From contig NC_134851.1 of assembly GCF_965363235.1 (NCBI RefSeq), positions 58,399,522 to 58,463,521 of the forward strand: 64,000 nucleotides of DNA. The letters are read 5' to 3'. This document shows positions 33,600 through 46,620 of this stretch, piece by piece. Positions within the stretch are counted from its first letter, which is position 1. Every line of letters starts with the position of its first letter. The notes beneath the pieces were generated by a model. That model was not told the DNA's origin. It worked only from the letters and a program-made list of their open reading frames with translations, and did not search any database. Source of the DNA: Mytilus galloprovincialis. Its lineage: Eukaryota; Mollusca; Bivalvia; Mytilida; Mytilidae. The translations under genes were made by a program, and so were the position numbers.

Positions 33600-35944
33600 A
33601 AAAATTCTATTCCAATACATTGTTGATAAATATTCCATATCAACTTCACAAATGATACTCGATGGCCTTGCAATATAGGTTCTGAGTACTTACGTTGCTT
33701 ATCATAGCGATAACGTGTTACAGTATACTTTCATTTGTATTACACACTTATAGCTTCTGAGTGAGGTCGATACAAGGAAATATTGACCTATAAAGTATAT
33801 TAACTGACGACGACTGCTATAATTGTTATAATATTAATCTCCGAGCATATTTCTATCAAATCGTCAGTGTAATATATATTCGATTATTTGATTTTGTTAA
33901 AAATTTAAAGATATCATATTGTGTCATATACAATAACCACGAATTATTTGTTCGTTGTTATTTTTATAAAAAAAATCAATTATAAACTTTGTTATTTTTT
34001 ATTAACAATATCATGCAATTCATTACTTGACGTCACAAAGAATATCAGTTTTTAGATTTTCTACACAAAAACATCGTTTAAGCTTTATGCTATCCGCCGT
34101 ATTTTATCTACGTCGAAAGTATAGTGTAACATGCGACTACACTTAAACGATTTAAATTATTTATTAATATTACTTTACTGTATGGTCTGTTATTTTGTTA
34201 TATCCATTTGTTATATCTATTTGACGTGACTCTGTACTTTTGTATCCCTTTGTTGAGTTATTGTTCAATACTTTTGTTTTAATTTCTTTCACTTTTGCTG
34301 ATGTGCTTTGTCTTTGTATGTTTTAGTGTTTCTTTGATACATATGACGTGGTTTTGTACATCCCGCCATTTTGTTATTGTTCTTTTATAGTTTTGTATAC
34401 CTCTCTTTCGTATACGTATTTGCTTATGCTTTGTGTTCCTTTGATACATAATTACGTGGCTATTTTTCAGAAGAAATTAATAATAAGCATATAGATAAGA
34501 GGCAAGAATGACAGGGACATTTGTGATTTAGATTATGAAGAGAATATGCATAAGATAACTTTCATACTTTGAAAGACATTTTTGTTTATATCCCTACCGT
34601 GAGGTTGTACAATTTGATATATGCCTTTTTGCACTTCTTTGTTAAATATTTGTTTGTTTTATAGTGAATTAGATTCAATACAATTTGACAGCTGTACCCC
34701 TGTCTTTTTACATTGTTACCTAATATATCTATTTGTTTTGTTAACGCATATTTATCAATTATTGTAATTCAATGCAACTGTCATGCAAAAGAAAGGTTTA
34801 ACCAGCTATAATCCAGGCTCAATCCATCTTTTTCTACAAAAGAAAATGAATGTACCAAGTCAGGAATATGACAGTTGTTTAATATTTAATTCATTCGTTT
34901 GACGTGTTTGGGATTTTGATTTTTCTATTTGATTAGGAACTTTCCGTTTTGAATTTTTCCCGCAGTCCAGTTTTTTTGTGATTTTACTTTATAGTCCACT
35001 CTGTAGTAACTGTATTTTTGCAAAGTCAATGTTGGACTTTCTTTGAGAACATTATGTGTCTTGAAGAAACCATGGATGCCCTCCAAGGTTGAAAGTAGTT
35101 TTAGAATAACCAGAGTTAAGCAAAGGAGCACACATGTATATGATTTACTGTGAGAGAACTTATCCAGAAACGCTATGCTCGTCTACTGCAAATATTTACT
35201 TTAAAAATTACAAACTCAACTACCACTCATAAAAGCAAATATTAATACTATACCTGTCCATGAGATATAAAGCGCCAACAGTTAATGTGAATAGTTGGCA
35301 AATATTATCTAAATACAAATTTTAAAGTCAAAGGAATGAAATTGTTTTGAAGTCAAAACTTTGAATAATCAAGAATAAGATTTGTTTGAATTAAATAAAA
35401 GCAGCTTTATTAAAACCTAATATCATAAATAATAATTATGAATCAATTACAGTGTGTGCTACAATAGTGAAAATACATGAATAGTAAAATATAGGTCACT
35501 TACTAAAAACAGCTGATCTCTATGTAATCTAATTTGAAATTGACTATACTTTTTTTCTAAACGTTTAAAGGATTCAGTTAATCAATACACCTAAAAATAG
35601 TACGTGTGTACACAATATGAAAGTAACCAAAATGGCCATAAAATTAACAAGTTCGATTTGGGATAATTCTAACATTATAAAAGGATAAATATGGATTAAA
35701 TAGGATGCATTAATGATTTCTGAATAAGGTAATTTTGTTGTATTTATAGAAAATCATTCCGCATAACAAGCATGTGTACAAAAAATGAAAACATGTATGA
35801 CCTAGTTTCGCGGAAAATACGAATGAATGAAGGTTATTATTAAAGGATACTTGAAATAATCGTGGCACAACAACGTACGATTTTTTTTTCTTAAATTGGA
35901 AAATGCTTTGATATTTCATTTTACTGTTGTAATTAGTTGTTATG
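33600..35944. other. Non-coding stretch
   Basis: No gene seen. Contains a TGACGTCA palindrome at 34028-34035 and a dispersed repeat at about 34790-34990 ('gtaccaagtcaggaatatg', 'gaactttccg', 'tttttgtgattttac'), related to those at 8459 and 52990. Remaining sequence is AT-rich. Confidence 0.45.
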
Positions 35945-36305
35945 TTATAATAAATGATGTTTTACGTTGACTGAAATATTGTAATTTGACTGTTGTTTCG
36001 GTGTACCGGTCATAAATATAACATTACTATAATAAATAGATGTTTGTATCTTTCGCAGCTAAAAACAATGTACAATTTCAGAAAAGACAATAACAAAACA
36101 AGTGTAATTGTATTAAGTTTCAATTCCTTTGTTTATTAGCCTCGTACACATCTAGCTGATATTCAGAGATACTGTATCTGGTCGTGGTGGCGAATCTGTT
36201 TCTTGTTTGGGTTTTAACTTAATCCTTTTTTTTAATGATCAGCAGACTTATATGATTTATGTATGTGACGTCATTAGACATGACCTCCTTTTTCGTGTCG
36301 TCACA
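35945..36305 (+). repeat. Duplicated block D2, gene 3 side
   Basis: Counterpart of 21335-21708. Contains TGACGTCA at 36266-36273 and continues without interruption into sequence equivalent to 24904-25190. A shorter related piece lies downstream of gene 3 at 39780-39900. Confidence 0.75.
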
Positions 36306-36529
36306 ATAGAAAATTTAAGGAACATCAAGAACATTTGACGTCATAATCGGAGATAAATAAATAAAAAACAACTTAGAGTAAACAAACCATCTGTTAATAA
36401 AAATAACAGTTGCGCAAAAAGTAGAGAAGTTTCCTGACCACACTATCTGCTCTATTTTTATCATATGTTTTACAAAACTTTGAATTTTCCGAAAAACTAA
36501 TCCCAGGAATAGCAATTAATAGATAACAT

Positions 36530-37035
36530 TAGCCGTATTTGGAACAACTTGTTGGAATTTTGGGTCCTCAATGCTCTTCAATTTTGTACTTGTTCGGCTT
36601 GTATAACTATTTTCATTTGAGCGTCACTGTTGAGTTTTATATAGACGAAACGAGCGTCTTGCGTACTTAATTATAATACTGGTACCTTTGATAACTATTT
36701 ACACCAATTGGTCGATGCCACTGCTGGTGGACGTTTTGTCCCCGAATGCATTACCAACTTATTGCAAGTAGTAAGTATTTCGGTATTGACATGAATATCA
36801 ATTTTATGGCATTTTATTTTATAAATTTCTTGTTACAAAACTTTGAATTTCTCGAAAAAAAAGCCGGATTTTGCACAATTTTGGGGAATTATGGGTCCCC
36901 AATGCTCTTCAACTATGTACTTGTTTGGCTTTATGACTATTTTGATCTGAGCGTCACTAATGAGTCTTATGTAGACGAAACGCTCGTCTGGAGTACTAAA
37001 TTATAATCCGGGTACCTTTAATAACTATTAACTAT
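36530..37035 (+). repeat. R1 repeat, tandem pair upstream of gene 3
   Basis: Cores near 36619 and 36950. Position relative to the gene matches the pair at 25190-25665. Confidence 0.85.
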
Positions 37036-37164
37036 TTTTTTTTTCAATTTTTGGTGTTCCGTTAAATTTCTAATTGGTATTGCGTGTATTCGATCTAGTT
37101 CGTTTGAGAAAATACAAAAATACAAATGAATAATAAAAAACTATATAAAAAACATGAAGCATTT

Positions 37165-37491
37165 ACAGTGTTCAGCTTTTATAAATACAGTGTAACCTTA
37201 CTAATCCGACACCTGAGTATTTCAACATCCTACTTTAACCGAAACATTTTCATGGTTTTAAAATATGCCTATCGTTCCAGAAAACATCTTCGTATTGAGG
37301 CCCCCTGCTTGTTCCAATGCTTTGTTCTTGTCATCCATTGTGTCGGACTACACAGGTTACACTGTACCTGTACATGGTGTGTACCTTTTACTAGTAAAAC
37401 TCCAATCTATGAACTAAACGTTAAATCTAAATATAACAATTCATCTTTATTTTTCAGCTTGCAGTATAAAGATTAAAGCTTTTACGAAGAA
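37165..37491 (+). promoter_or_regulatory. Conserved 5' region and 3' splice site of gene 3
   Basis: Matches the two blocks before gene 2, without the R3 insertion. T-rich tract ending in cag at 37455-37457, 34 bases before the ATG. Confidence 0.6.
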
Positions 37492-39582
37492 ATGGATAAT
37501 CAAAACGATCTGCAATTCTTATCCGTCAAACTATATCATCACCTTTCTGATGTTGTTGTTGGATCTGAAAAAGCTGTTAACTATAGAAGATACTTTTATA
37601 AATGCTTCGATGAAACCTCTCTCTTCGGACATTGTAAGGTAATTAGTAGCGGTAGTAAAGCAGAGGTTCTTGATCTTTCTGGTAGTGATATGGATTATAT
37701 GTTTCTCCCTCAAGGTTATATGGTTGAAGAAAAGCTTGGGAATACAAAAGAACAGCATTTGGTGCTAGACACAGATAATGCTCTGCCAGGTTTTGCCTTA
37801 ATAAAAATTTCGGATAATAGTGATTTTATAGGCAACATCAATGTCATACAGACAGTTGATGGACAACTCTTAAAAAACGACATTTTAAAACAATCGCGTT
37901 TTCAAGTTATGAATGAAGCTCCTTCAATGTTTGACCTTGCCAGATTACTGAAACTGGACGTTCAAACACCATTTAAGGTTCAGGGTCCAGCAATAACTAC
38001 TGCAATCGAAGGAGCGGCGGATGTAGATGTTGTTCATTGCCTCCCTTGTCGTGAATGGCCTTCAATTGCAAAACGTTGGTTGCACAGAAGTCGATGCTTC
38101 AAATGGCCCTCGTCAGATTTGATAACAGAGGCAATACATGAAGGTGTGTTGTTAGTACCCGTAGGAAGTAAGTCTCCTTCTTCTGAAGAAAACAACACTG
38201 AATGGAGGTTTTCATTTTCTTTAACTGAAAAACTGTTAGTTCACTCATTCAATCACACTCAGTTGTTGTGCTATGCCTTGTTAAAGATTGTTTTAAAAGA
38301 GATATTTAACAAGGTAAATATTTTTAACAAACTTTTATGTTCGTATTACTTGAAGACGGTTCTATTCTGGGTCTTAGAAGAAGTCGACCACCAATATTGG
38401 GTACCAGAAAACTTATTGCGTTGCTTTTCCTTATGTCTACAGCGTCTACATTATTTTATTTCATGTAATTATATTCCAAATTACTTTATACCGGAACATA
38501 ATATGATTGACGGGAGATTTTCAAAAATAACTGGAAAACAACTTGGAATGTTTGCAGAAAAACTTCTTATCGAAAATATATGGAAAGTGCTGTTGTCAAT
38601 AGATTTACTTTCTGATTTACGCCGTGATACGTGCTATGTTTCGAAACCCTTAAAAGTTATTTCAGAATTCGATAAAACCATGATTGCTATGAAAATACCA
38701 GACTGCACTCAATGGATTGAAGATATATCATGCAGATCATTGAGTTTCTTTGTTCACAGAATTCGAAATGAGAACTGTGAAAAAAATCTCAAAAATATCT
38801 ATGCAATTGCCTTACTAGACCTGTGTAAAAGAAAAGCAATTTCTATTACAATGCGTTCTATTAATTCACAGAACATCAGCAATAAGTTCTATTATTCTAA
38901 ATATAAACAATGCTTATTCCATCTACTGCTGAATTTAAGCGGCGACGCCGTATCCGGTTGGTTACTTCTTGCTACATTTTTCTACTCTTGTCAGGAATAT
39001 CGTAAGATGAATGTTTTACTACAACTTTCAGAGGAAATTATATCTCGGGATTTATATACAGTGTCTATATTAGGGGACTTGTCTGCGGTCAAGCAAACTT
39101 CTTTTGAAAAAAAGTTAGTTCCTAGTAAGCAATTCCTCAAAAGATTAAGACATTCAGTGATTAGATATTTTATTGTTCAAAAGAATGAACAAAATGCTGA
39201 TAGTTTTATATTTCACCAAGATCTGTCCATTGACGGGGACGATTTTTTTATGGGAACGCCACTAGTTTTTATACGCTATCTTACATTCTTATATTTTTAC
39301 AGACAAAACAATACAGAAGGAATGAACAGTGCAATTATGATGTTAAGGGAAGCTGTTGAAAAATCTCCACAGTTAGATGCTATTTCCATTAGTAGAAATT
39401 ATTGGTTTTTGGGAAATGCCTTATCATTAATTGGTAATGATGTTATTGAATGTATTGAAACAGTCAGAAGCATGATTTCCGCCCTAAAACCTTTTGATGT
39501 TACAGGTTTAATACAATACTGGACGGCAGATGTTGAAAATATTATAAGCCCTCTTTTAAAGATTTATCGAAAAGATTCATGA
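37492..39582 (+). CDS. Mab-21/cGAS-like nucleotidyltransferase (cGLR-like), gene 3
   Basis: A 696-residue, single-exon paralogue, the longest of the three because of a short insertion near the C-terminus (IECIETVRSMI) and a longer tail. GS at 54-55, D66 and D68 in SDMDYMF, D179 in DVDVVHCLPCREWP and EWRFSFSLTEK near 237 are intact. Around the GS motif it differs from its sisters: GSKAEVLDLSGSDMD in place of GSKAEGLDLPGSDLD, so the glycine and proline of the activation loop region are lost. Whether this alters activity cannot be judged from sequence. The C-terminal region keeps GDAVSGWLLLATFFYSCQEY and PFDVTGLI. It stands in the same orientation as genes 1 and 2 and shares extended upstream sequence with gene 2. 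Confidence 0.9.
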   Translation: MDNQNDLQFLSVKLYHHLSDVVVGSEKAVNYRRYFYKCFDETSLFGHCKVISSGSKAEVLDLSGSDMDYMFLPQGYMVEEKLGNTKEQHLVLDTDNALPGFALIKISDNSDFIGNINVIQTVDGQLLKNDILKQSRFQVMNEAPSMFDLARLLKLDVQTPFKVQGPAITTAIEGAADVDVVHCLPCREWPSIAKRWLHRSRCFKWPSSDLITEAIHEGVLLVPVGSKSPSSEENNTEWRFSFSLTEKLLVHSFNHTQLLCYALLKIVLKEIFNKVNIFNKLLCSYYLKTVLFWVLEEVDHQYWVPENLLRCFSLCLQRLHYFISCNYIPNYFIPEHNMIDGRFSKITGKQLGMFAEKLLIENIWKVLLSIDLLSDLRRDTCYVSKPLKVISEFDKTMIAMKIPDCTQWIEDISCRSLSFFVHRIRNENCEKNLKNIYAIALLDLCKRKAISITMRSINSQNISNKFYYSKYKQCLFHLLLNLSGDAVSGWLLLATFFYSCQEYRKMNVLLQLSEEIISRDLYTVSILGDLSAVKQTSFEKKLVPSKQFLKRLRHSVIRYFIVQKNEQNADSFIFHQDLSIDGDDFFMGTPLVFIRYLTFLYFYRQNNTEGMNSAIMMLREAVEKSPQLDAISISRNYWFLGNALSLIGNDVIECIETVRSMISALKPFDVTGLIQYWTADVENIISPLLKIYRKDS

Positions 39583-41889
39583 ATACAACCACAGTCAAGC
39601 TCACGCCTTTCATAATATATATGGTCGACTGTTTTTATATTACAAAACTGACCATAAAGATTCCGTTCATATTTCTGATGTGGAATTTTTAAAGGTGCGA
39701 GGAATTCTCATTATTGTTTTATATGATAATTTGACATGCACCACCTGAAATTTTTTTTTCGAACGAACTGCAAACATATATATGTGTTCTTTCTATGTGA
39801 CGTCATCAGACATGGTCGCCTTTTTTTCATGCCGTCACAATAGGGAGTTTAGAGGAAAGCAAGAAAATACGACGTCATAATCGGATGTTAACCAATGAAG
39901 AACTGAGATCAAACGAACCACACGTTGATAACAAAAAAATTATACAACGGGTAAAAAAAGGAATAAATTGACGAAGAATTAAAGAAATAAATGTACGGCC
40001 TTCAACAATATTGATGATAAGATACGTTATCAAAAGCAATCCCTGTAATATGTAATATTTAATCTGTTCTTCACAACGTTGTTGCTTATCAGTTTTCATC
40101 TTTGCTATTTAATGGTGTAGGTCCGGTTAGGGCCGATTTTAGCCTCAAATTTCAAGTTCATATAACGAAAGATTTAGGATACTTTTGAAACACCTAAGTT
40201 TATATTTGGATTGAATCGATTAGTTTATGTGAAAATTTGTAACTGATTGAGTCATTAAAAACGTTCCTTTTCAAACTAGAAAAATGAAAATTTTATCAAA
40301 TATGTCAAAAAACGTCACTTGCTAGATGGTTTTGTCAAAATAAATGTGGCCGCATCCGTGTTCATCCTCAACCTGTATATATAGTATGTATTATCAGCAA
40401 ATACAACTTACATTTCAATATAATGAATGAACACGAATGCGGCCACTTGCATTTAAGACGGACACCGTCTAAAATTTTACTAAAATGCTAAAATTGTATA
40501 TTTTTCAGTTTTTCAGCATGACTTCAAGATGCTATTACTAGATATATGTGCATTGTATTGTACAAAAAACGCCCATCTTTATGTAGCAGAAGCATTCTAC
40601 TTTCCAATAAATAGCTTGAAAATAACATTTCAACAATTTTGTAAACCTGCTATATTGTGGGGCCAAACGGAGGGTCTTACTGAACCTACAATGTACTCCT
40701 TTGGTTTTGCAAACATTCGTTTTAGAACAAAAACGTAGGACTCAACAGATATAACCCCCCCCCCAAAAAAAACAAAAAAAAAAACAACATTGCTACAGTC
40801 AGATACAATGGTAACCCAAACATTTCCCCGAATAGAACATATTTGTATGCATATGTATTCAAATGATATTCTGAATGTTATTTTAAACTGTATAAAACAC
40901 ATCATATGCATTAAATATTAATTACAATTGTATGAGTCTATCTTAATATCTTTAACCTTGACATTTACTGAATCATCACTGAAGAGACAACACATACCGA
41001 AAAGGGCATCTGTTGCTGTAGAATTTGTACGGTTTAATGTGGGGAGTGTATACAAGATGACAAAGAAAATTTAAAAATAAGGTGCAAACTGCAACGCATT
41101 TCAGTTTTAAAAGTATTTAGACAAATTGTATTGCAGTGTATTGAAGGAAATACTACGGGTACCTTAATACTGCAATACACTCCAAAATATATGACCGTGT
41201 TTGACCTTGGCCAAAAAGTCCTCTTATTTGAGTTTTCAAGCAGAATATTTCAATATAAATATACTTAATTTTTGAGAAAGTGTTATGTTTAAATAAGTTA
41301 ATGAATCTGAATAAAGACAATTGTACAGTAAAACCAGATTTTACTGTACCTCCATTGAACTGAAGAATTTTATAGGACAATCTATTTTGTCAGACTTTGG
41401 CTTTACTTTTTTTCTGTTGTGGTTTTGTCAGTTGTTTAAATTTTTGAATACGTTATGGGTTTCAAATTATTTTACCTCACTTAAGAGACACTTATGTTGT
41501 TGTGTATACTGTTGTTTGTCCGTCTGGTTTTTTTTAATTTTATCTTAGCAATGGCATTGCCAGTTTATTTTTGACTTATGAGTTTAAAAGCCCCTTTGGT
41601 ATCATTCGCTTCTCTTTCAAGATCGAAATGCGCAATTTGAATATGTTTATTTTGTTGTGTTATTAAATAACTATCAACATCTGGAGAGGGTTGAGTGTTT
41701 ATAAACATGATAAATCCTGCCGCTATCTTAATGTGGATTTCAATTATCAAGTAACTATTATTCAGTCTGTAGTTTTTTATGTTGTGTTTTGTGTACTTTT
41801 GTTTGCCTGCTGGTCTTTTTTTTAGCCATGGCGTTTTCAGTTTACTTCCGACTCATTAGTTTGAATGTCCCTTTGGTATCTTTCGCCTC
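39583..41889. other. Non-coding stretch downstream of gene 3
   Basis: Holds a D2-related piece with TGACGTCA at 39798-39805, an inverted repeat at 40346-40365/40427-40446, an R2 scrap at 40970-41035, and two related retroelement-tail-like phrases ('atggcattgccagttta' near 41550 and 'catggcgttttcagttta' near 41827). Open frames are short and unremarkable. Confidence 0.45.
40346..40446. repeat. Inverted repeat with 61-bp loop
   Basis: GTGGCCGCATCCGTGTTCAT (40346-40365) pairs with 40427-40446 at 19 of 20 positions. No known element is obvious; a small MITE core or a hairpin-forming relic are options. Confidence 0.6.
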
Positions 41890-42715
41890 ACTTTTAACAG
41901 AGCTTTTTCTATAAAAATGGGAATCGTAGATACAAATTTCTTGTCTTTGGTAGCAATCATGACAATAATTCATATTTTGTGAAAAATCCAACTGAACCTA
42001 CCAGAAAATATACTGAAGATGTTATTATTTTGGTCGACAATATATTTGTTGAGTTTGGAGGATCTATAATTTAACATACAGGCGGTATTCCAATGGGTAC
42101 TAATTGTGCACTCCTACTGGCCGATTTATTTTTGTACTTTGATGAAGCAGAATTCATTCAGAACCTTCTAAAAGACAAACAGAAAAGCGAAATTCTTTAA
42201 TTTTACTTTACAATATATTGATGATGTTCTATCATTGAATAAAACATATTTCACCCAATACTTACATTGTACATCTCATATATCCCAGTAAACTTGAAAT
42301 TAAGGATACTACTGATACTAGCAGGTACTGCACTTGATCTTGTCCTCAATATTGACGCAGATGGACGACTTCACACGGAAATCTATGATAAACGGGACGA
42401 TTTCAACTTCCCAATTATCAATTTCCCATTTCTCAGCAGTAACATACCCTCTGGCCCTTCGTATGGTGTTTACATAGTATATATCAATTGATACGTTATT
42501 CTAGTGCTTGTTCACACTATATGAACTTCAAATACATGATTGTGCTCCTTACACAGAGACTGCTCCAACAAAGTTATGAGGACGACATATTTAAATTGAC
42601 ACTCCGTAAATTTTACGGATACAATCACGAATTGGTTGATCCGTACGATGTGTCTTTGTCCAATCAAGCTAAGGACATTTTTACCACATGTTAGATTGTG
42701 GTCATTACGTCGCAT
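41890..42715 (+). mobile_element. Fossil Penelope-like reverse transcriptase copy
   Basis: Plus-strand relic with a GGIPMGTNCALLLADLFLY motif, a YIDDVLSLN catalytic box, a YDKRDDFNFPIINFPF block and a LRKFYGYNHELVDPYDV end. It is the same family as 65-1790 and 56270-56990, and closest in wording to the latter. Broken in several places. Confidence 0.7.
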
Positions 42716-44870
42716 AGTCCTTTAATTACCGAACATGACTTGTTCCCGATTGTAACTGTTTTGCTGAGTGTGAATTAGCATTGCTATAAGACCTGTTACG
42801 GTACTTTTTTTTATCCCAAATTCATGTATTTAGTTTTGGTGTTATATTTGTAATTCTCATCGGATTTTGTCAAATGTCTGGATGTCTTTTCGGTTATATT
42901 TATGTGTTACGGTAAAGAAAATTAATCATCGCCTTCATTTATTATATTTGATTTGATTCATCGTAATTTGTACGATGTAATACGTTTGCAGATTGATTGA
43001 GAATTAACCGGACATTGAATATAGTTAATTGTCACTTTCCGTTGAGGCCTTGACTAACTCGATTGTGTCTATTTTTGAAGTTGGATTTTGTCGGTATATG
43101 TAATGTATCCGGTTGTTTTCTGTAATTAGTTAATACTTCAGTTTTATCATCTATATCTTTGATATAGTCGTTTTATAAAAGTTACTGTTTGTAAAAGTAT
43201 ACATTATTCTAAATAATAGGGATGTTCTTGTCCAAAACAGAAAACACTGGCCGTTTTTGGCTCAACTGTTTTAACTTTCGGTCCTCGATGCTGTTCAACT
43301 TTGTGCTTGTTTTTGCTATCAAACTTTTGTATCTGGGCGTCACTAGTAAATCTTGTGTGGACGAAACGCACTTCTGGCGTATTTGCATTTTCATCCTGGT
43401 GCCTTTTGTAAGTTATTATTCGTGTTTTTCTTTGTCAAATATATTCTCCTATTTATTTGTATTGTAGTCCTGTAATGTTGTGGTGTCATTTTAATGTTAT
43501 ATTTAACATTGTCATTAAAGCGGGAGGTTTGGCATGCCACAAAACCAGGTTCAACCCACCATTTTTGTCTTGAACAAATGTCCTATACCAAGTCAGGAAT
43601 ATGGTCATAGTTATATTATAGTTCGTTTTTGTGTGTGTTACATTTTAACGGTGTGTTTCTTTTGTGTCGTTTGTTTCTTCTTATATTTGAGTGTGAATTC
43701 ACATTATAAAAAGACGTGTCACGGTACTTTCTATTCCAAATTCATGTATTTGGTTTTGATGTTATATTTGTTATTAACTTCGGATTCTGTCTAATGCTTA
43801 GTTCGTTTCTGTGTGTGTTACATTTTAGTGTTGTGTTGTCATTGTCCTCTTTATATTTAATGAGTTTCCCTCGGTTTTGGTTTGTGACCTGGATTTTTGT
43901 TTCTTTCGATTTATGAGTTCTGAACATCGATATAGTACTGTTGCCTTTCATTTCACCGTTGATTGCTGTTTGTCTTTAGTGTTTTTCGTGTATATCTGTT
44001 GCATAAATTGAGTCGTTTTTGATAAAGAAAAACAAAAAAACACTTTGACCATTACCGCGCATTACACGGCTTTGTATACGGAATGGGTTTGGCACATTTT
44101 TAAATGACTTCTATTTGCAATAGCATGAATTGTTCTATATGATAAGAATGTTCTTACCCCGGGCATAAATACAATGCTGTATTTGGCGAAACCTTTTCAA
44201 CTTTTGATCTTCAGTGCTGTACAACTTTGTACTTTTTTCACTTTCGATCTTTTATATCTGGGCGTCACTGGTGAGTCTTGTGTGGTAAAGGCGCGTTTTT
44301 GGCGTATTGCATTTTAAACCTGATGCTTTTTGTTATCTAATTATCATGTTTTTCTTTGTCTAATATGTTCTCCTATTTATTTGTATTGTAGTCCTGTGAT
44401 ATTATGTTGTCATTTCAATGTTATATTTAATTTTGCCATTAAAGTGCGAGGTTTTGCATGCCATAAAACCAGGTTCAACCCACCACTTTTATTCCCCTTT
44501 AAAAGTGTCCTGTACCAAGTCAGGAAGATGGTCATTGTTATATTATTGTTCGTTTCTCTGTGTGTTGCATTTTAACGATGAGTCGTTTGTGTTTTCTCTT
44601 ATTTTTGAGATATTGAGATAAGACGTGGCACGGTACTTGTCTATCCCAAATTCATGTATTTGGTTTTCATGTTATATTTGTTATTCTCGTGGTGTTTTGT
44701 TTGATGCTTGGTCCGTTTCGGTGTTGTGTCGTTGTACTCCTCTTATATTTAATGCGTTTCGCTCGGTTTTGGTTTGTTACCCCGATTTTGTTTTTTGTCC
44801 ATGGATTTATGAGTTTTGAACAGCGGTATACTACTGTTGCCTTTATTTATATTAAACTGCAATGTTTATT
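42716..44870 (+). repeat. Repeated retroelement tail sequence
   Basis: Three related blocks (about 42790-42900, 43690-43975 and 44390-44860) share 'cggtacttttctatcccaaa'-type wording, 'catgtatttggttttgatgt', 'tcggttttggtttg' and 'atttatgagtt'. Between them sit diverged R1 cores at 43320-43410 and 44250-44340. This looks like 3' sequence of the preceding retroelement, multiplied. Confidence 0.6.
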
Positions 44871-46620
44871 GTAAATGATTTTATATAAAAAAAAATATAT
44901 CAATGGAGATTATCTGGCATCTTCTTATTTCTATATCAATTCAATATTCAATGAGGAATAAAAAAAAACGCGTTATGTGATTGCTTTCTCTTTTACGTGG
45001 AAAAAAGTCTTTCCTAGATTATTCCTTGTTGTAGAGAAATTCTCATAAAATCGTATTAAAAAATAAAAAAGAAAAGCTGTTAAAAAATTATCCACTTCTT
45101 CAATACGACACACAGGAAACAGTAGTATTGCAGCAGAAAATACTAACTTTGTATATTTTGTTATACCTAATTTACAAATCCAACAATTAACAGATGTTTA
45201 AGTCTAACTCTTAATCGTCGACTATAGAAAATGTATCAGCAAATCAATAGCATGGACCGCATTTATATATATATATTAACATTTGCAAAAAACACATCAC
45301 CAAAAATGATTTTGAAAGAACAGTTGATTCTACTTTAGGTTAACTTTACTTAAGTGAATTGAAACACATGTTTATATAGCTGTCTTCTAACAAGAAATTG
45401 AATATATCTATACCAATATCCTCTTCACGACTTTCGATTACAAAACTAATGACGACCTTCCTTAAATTGTAAGATCATACAAAATACACATGTTTTTTGT
45501 TGTTGTTTTTTTGTATTCTAAAACTATCCACTTTAAATATGTCTTTTTTTTTGTTTGTATTCTAAAACTGTCCACTTTAAATCTGGACCCGGGGAAGTAT
45601 AAAAATAACCCTACTTCAGTGCTCAATCAAACTCCGAAATAAACACTTGAAGCTATATAATATCGATTTATTTATTATTGGTTTTCATATCCTCCCTATA
45701 TATCATATATCAGGAAGACTTAAGCAGATACAGTAAAGGTTAGATTACGAAATATTTTCTGATCAATCCAAATCTGTTCATTCAAATGATAAATGAAATG
45801 AAACATGCAAACATTAAGACATGATTTGATTATAAATAATTACATTACATTTATTTTGTATTAGAATCAGTAATTTTGAATACCTGACATCAATCGCGAG
45901 GCACTCCAATATCAAATATAACTTCCGTATAAAATACAAAAGCTATGACTGCATATGCTATCAGTGACAATACTAGTTTGTGACAACACAAACAAAACGC
46001 TTTATATAACTCTTAATTTGATGGTTGTAGCATAGAAATGTGATGAAACAAATTAAAGCCCCTATTTATTTTGTAAAAGCGTTCATCATGCGCACATTTT
46101 GAACAGGAAGCGCAAGATGTGCTTCGGTCAACACTTTTATATACCAATACAATTATAAAAAGGACGGTTAAAGATAAAAGCATGGCAATTTTGTATATAT
46201 AAAACGTGCATTTAATAACAACCGTTCAAAAACTAATGAAGGTCGTTGATGGATGTCCATTGTATAGTTTGGATGATTTCATGCTGTAGGTTCAATACAA
46301 ATCTATTAACATCAAGGCACCAGTGTAATAAAGGAGAGGATTGCAACTGTACCTGACTAGAAAAAATACAAACTCTACCAAGCAATTAAGCCATGGATTT
46401 GTAATATAAGAATATAATTACATTAGATGTATGTTTCATTATGATTCTTCATTCTGATTGGCTAACTGTACATCACGTGTTATTCCGTAAGCAATTGCAT
46501 TGCTCAATAAAACTGTTCATTCATGATAACACGTGGTGTCACAATAAAGTGCACAGGTGAAATAAATAAAACAATAATAATATTTGTGTTTTCATGATCT
46601 TTGCTAAAAAAATGTTATTA
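44871..46620. other. Non-coding stretch
   Basis: A local duplication of 'tattctaaaactatccacttt' near 45520 and 45560. The block 45600-45850 is weakly similar to 48996-49250, suggesting an old duplication. No gene. Confidence 0.4.

Noticed and set aside
37126-37476. A 116-codon frame just before gene 3, with a similar frame before gene 2
   Set aside because: The similarity is due to the duplicated 5' region; the frames differ in length and run into the splice-site tract, so they are not conserved proteins.
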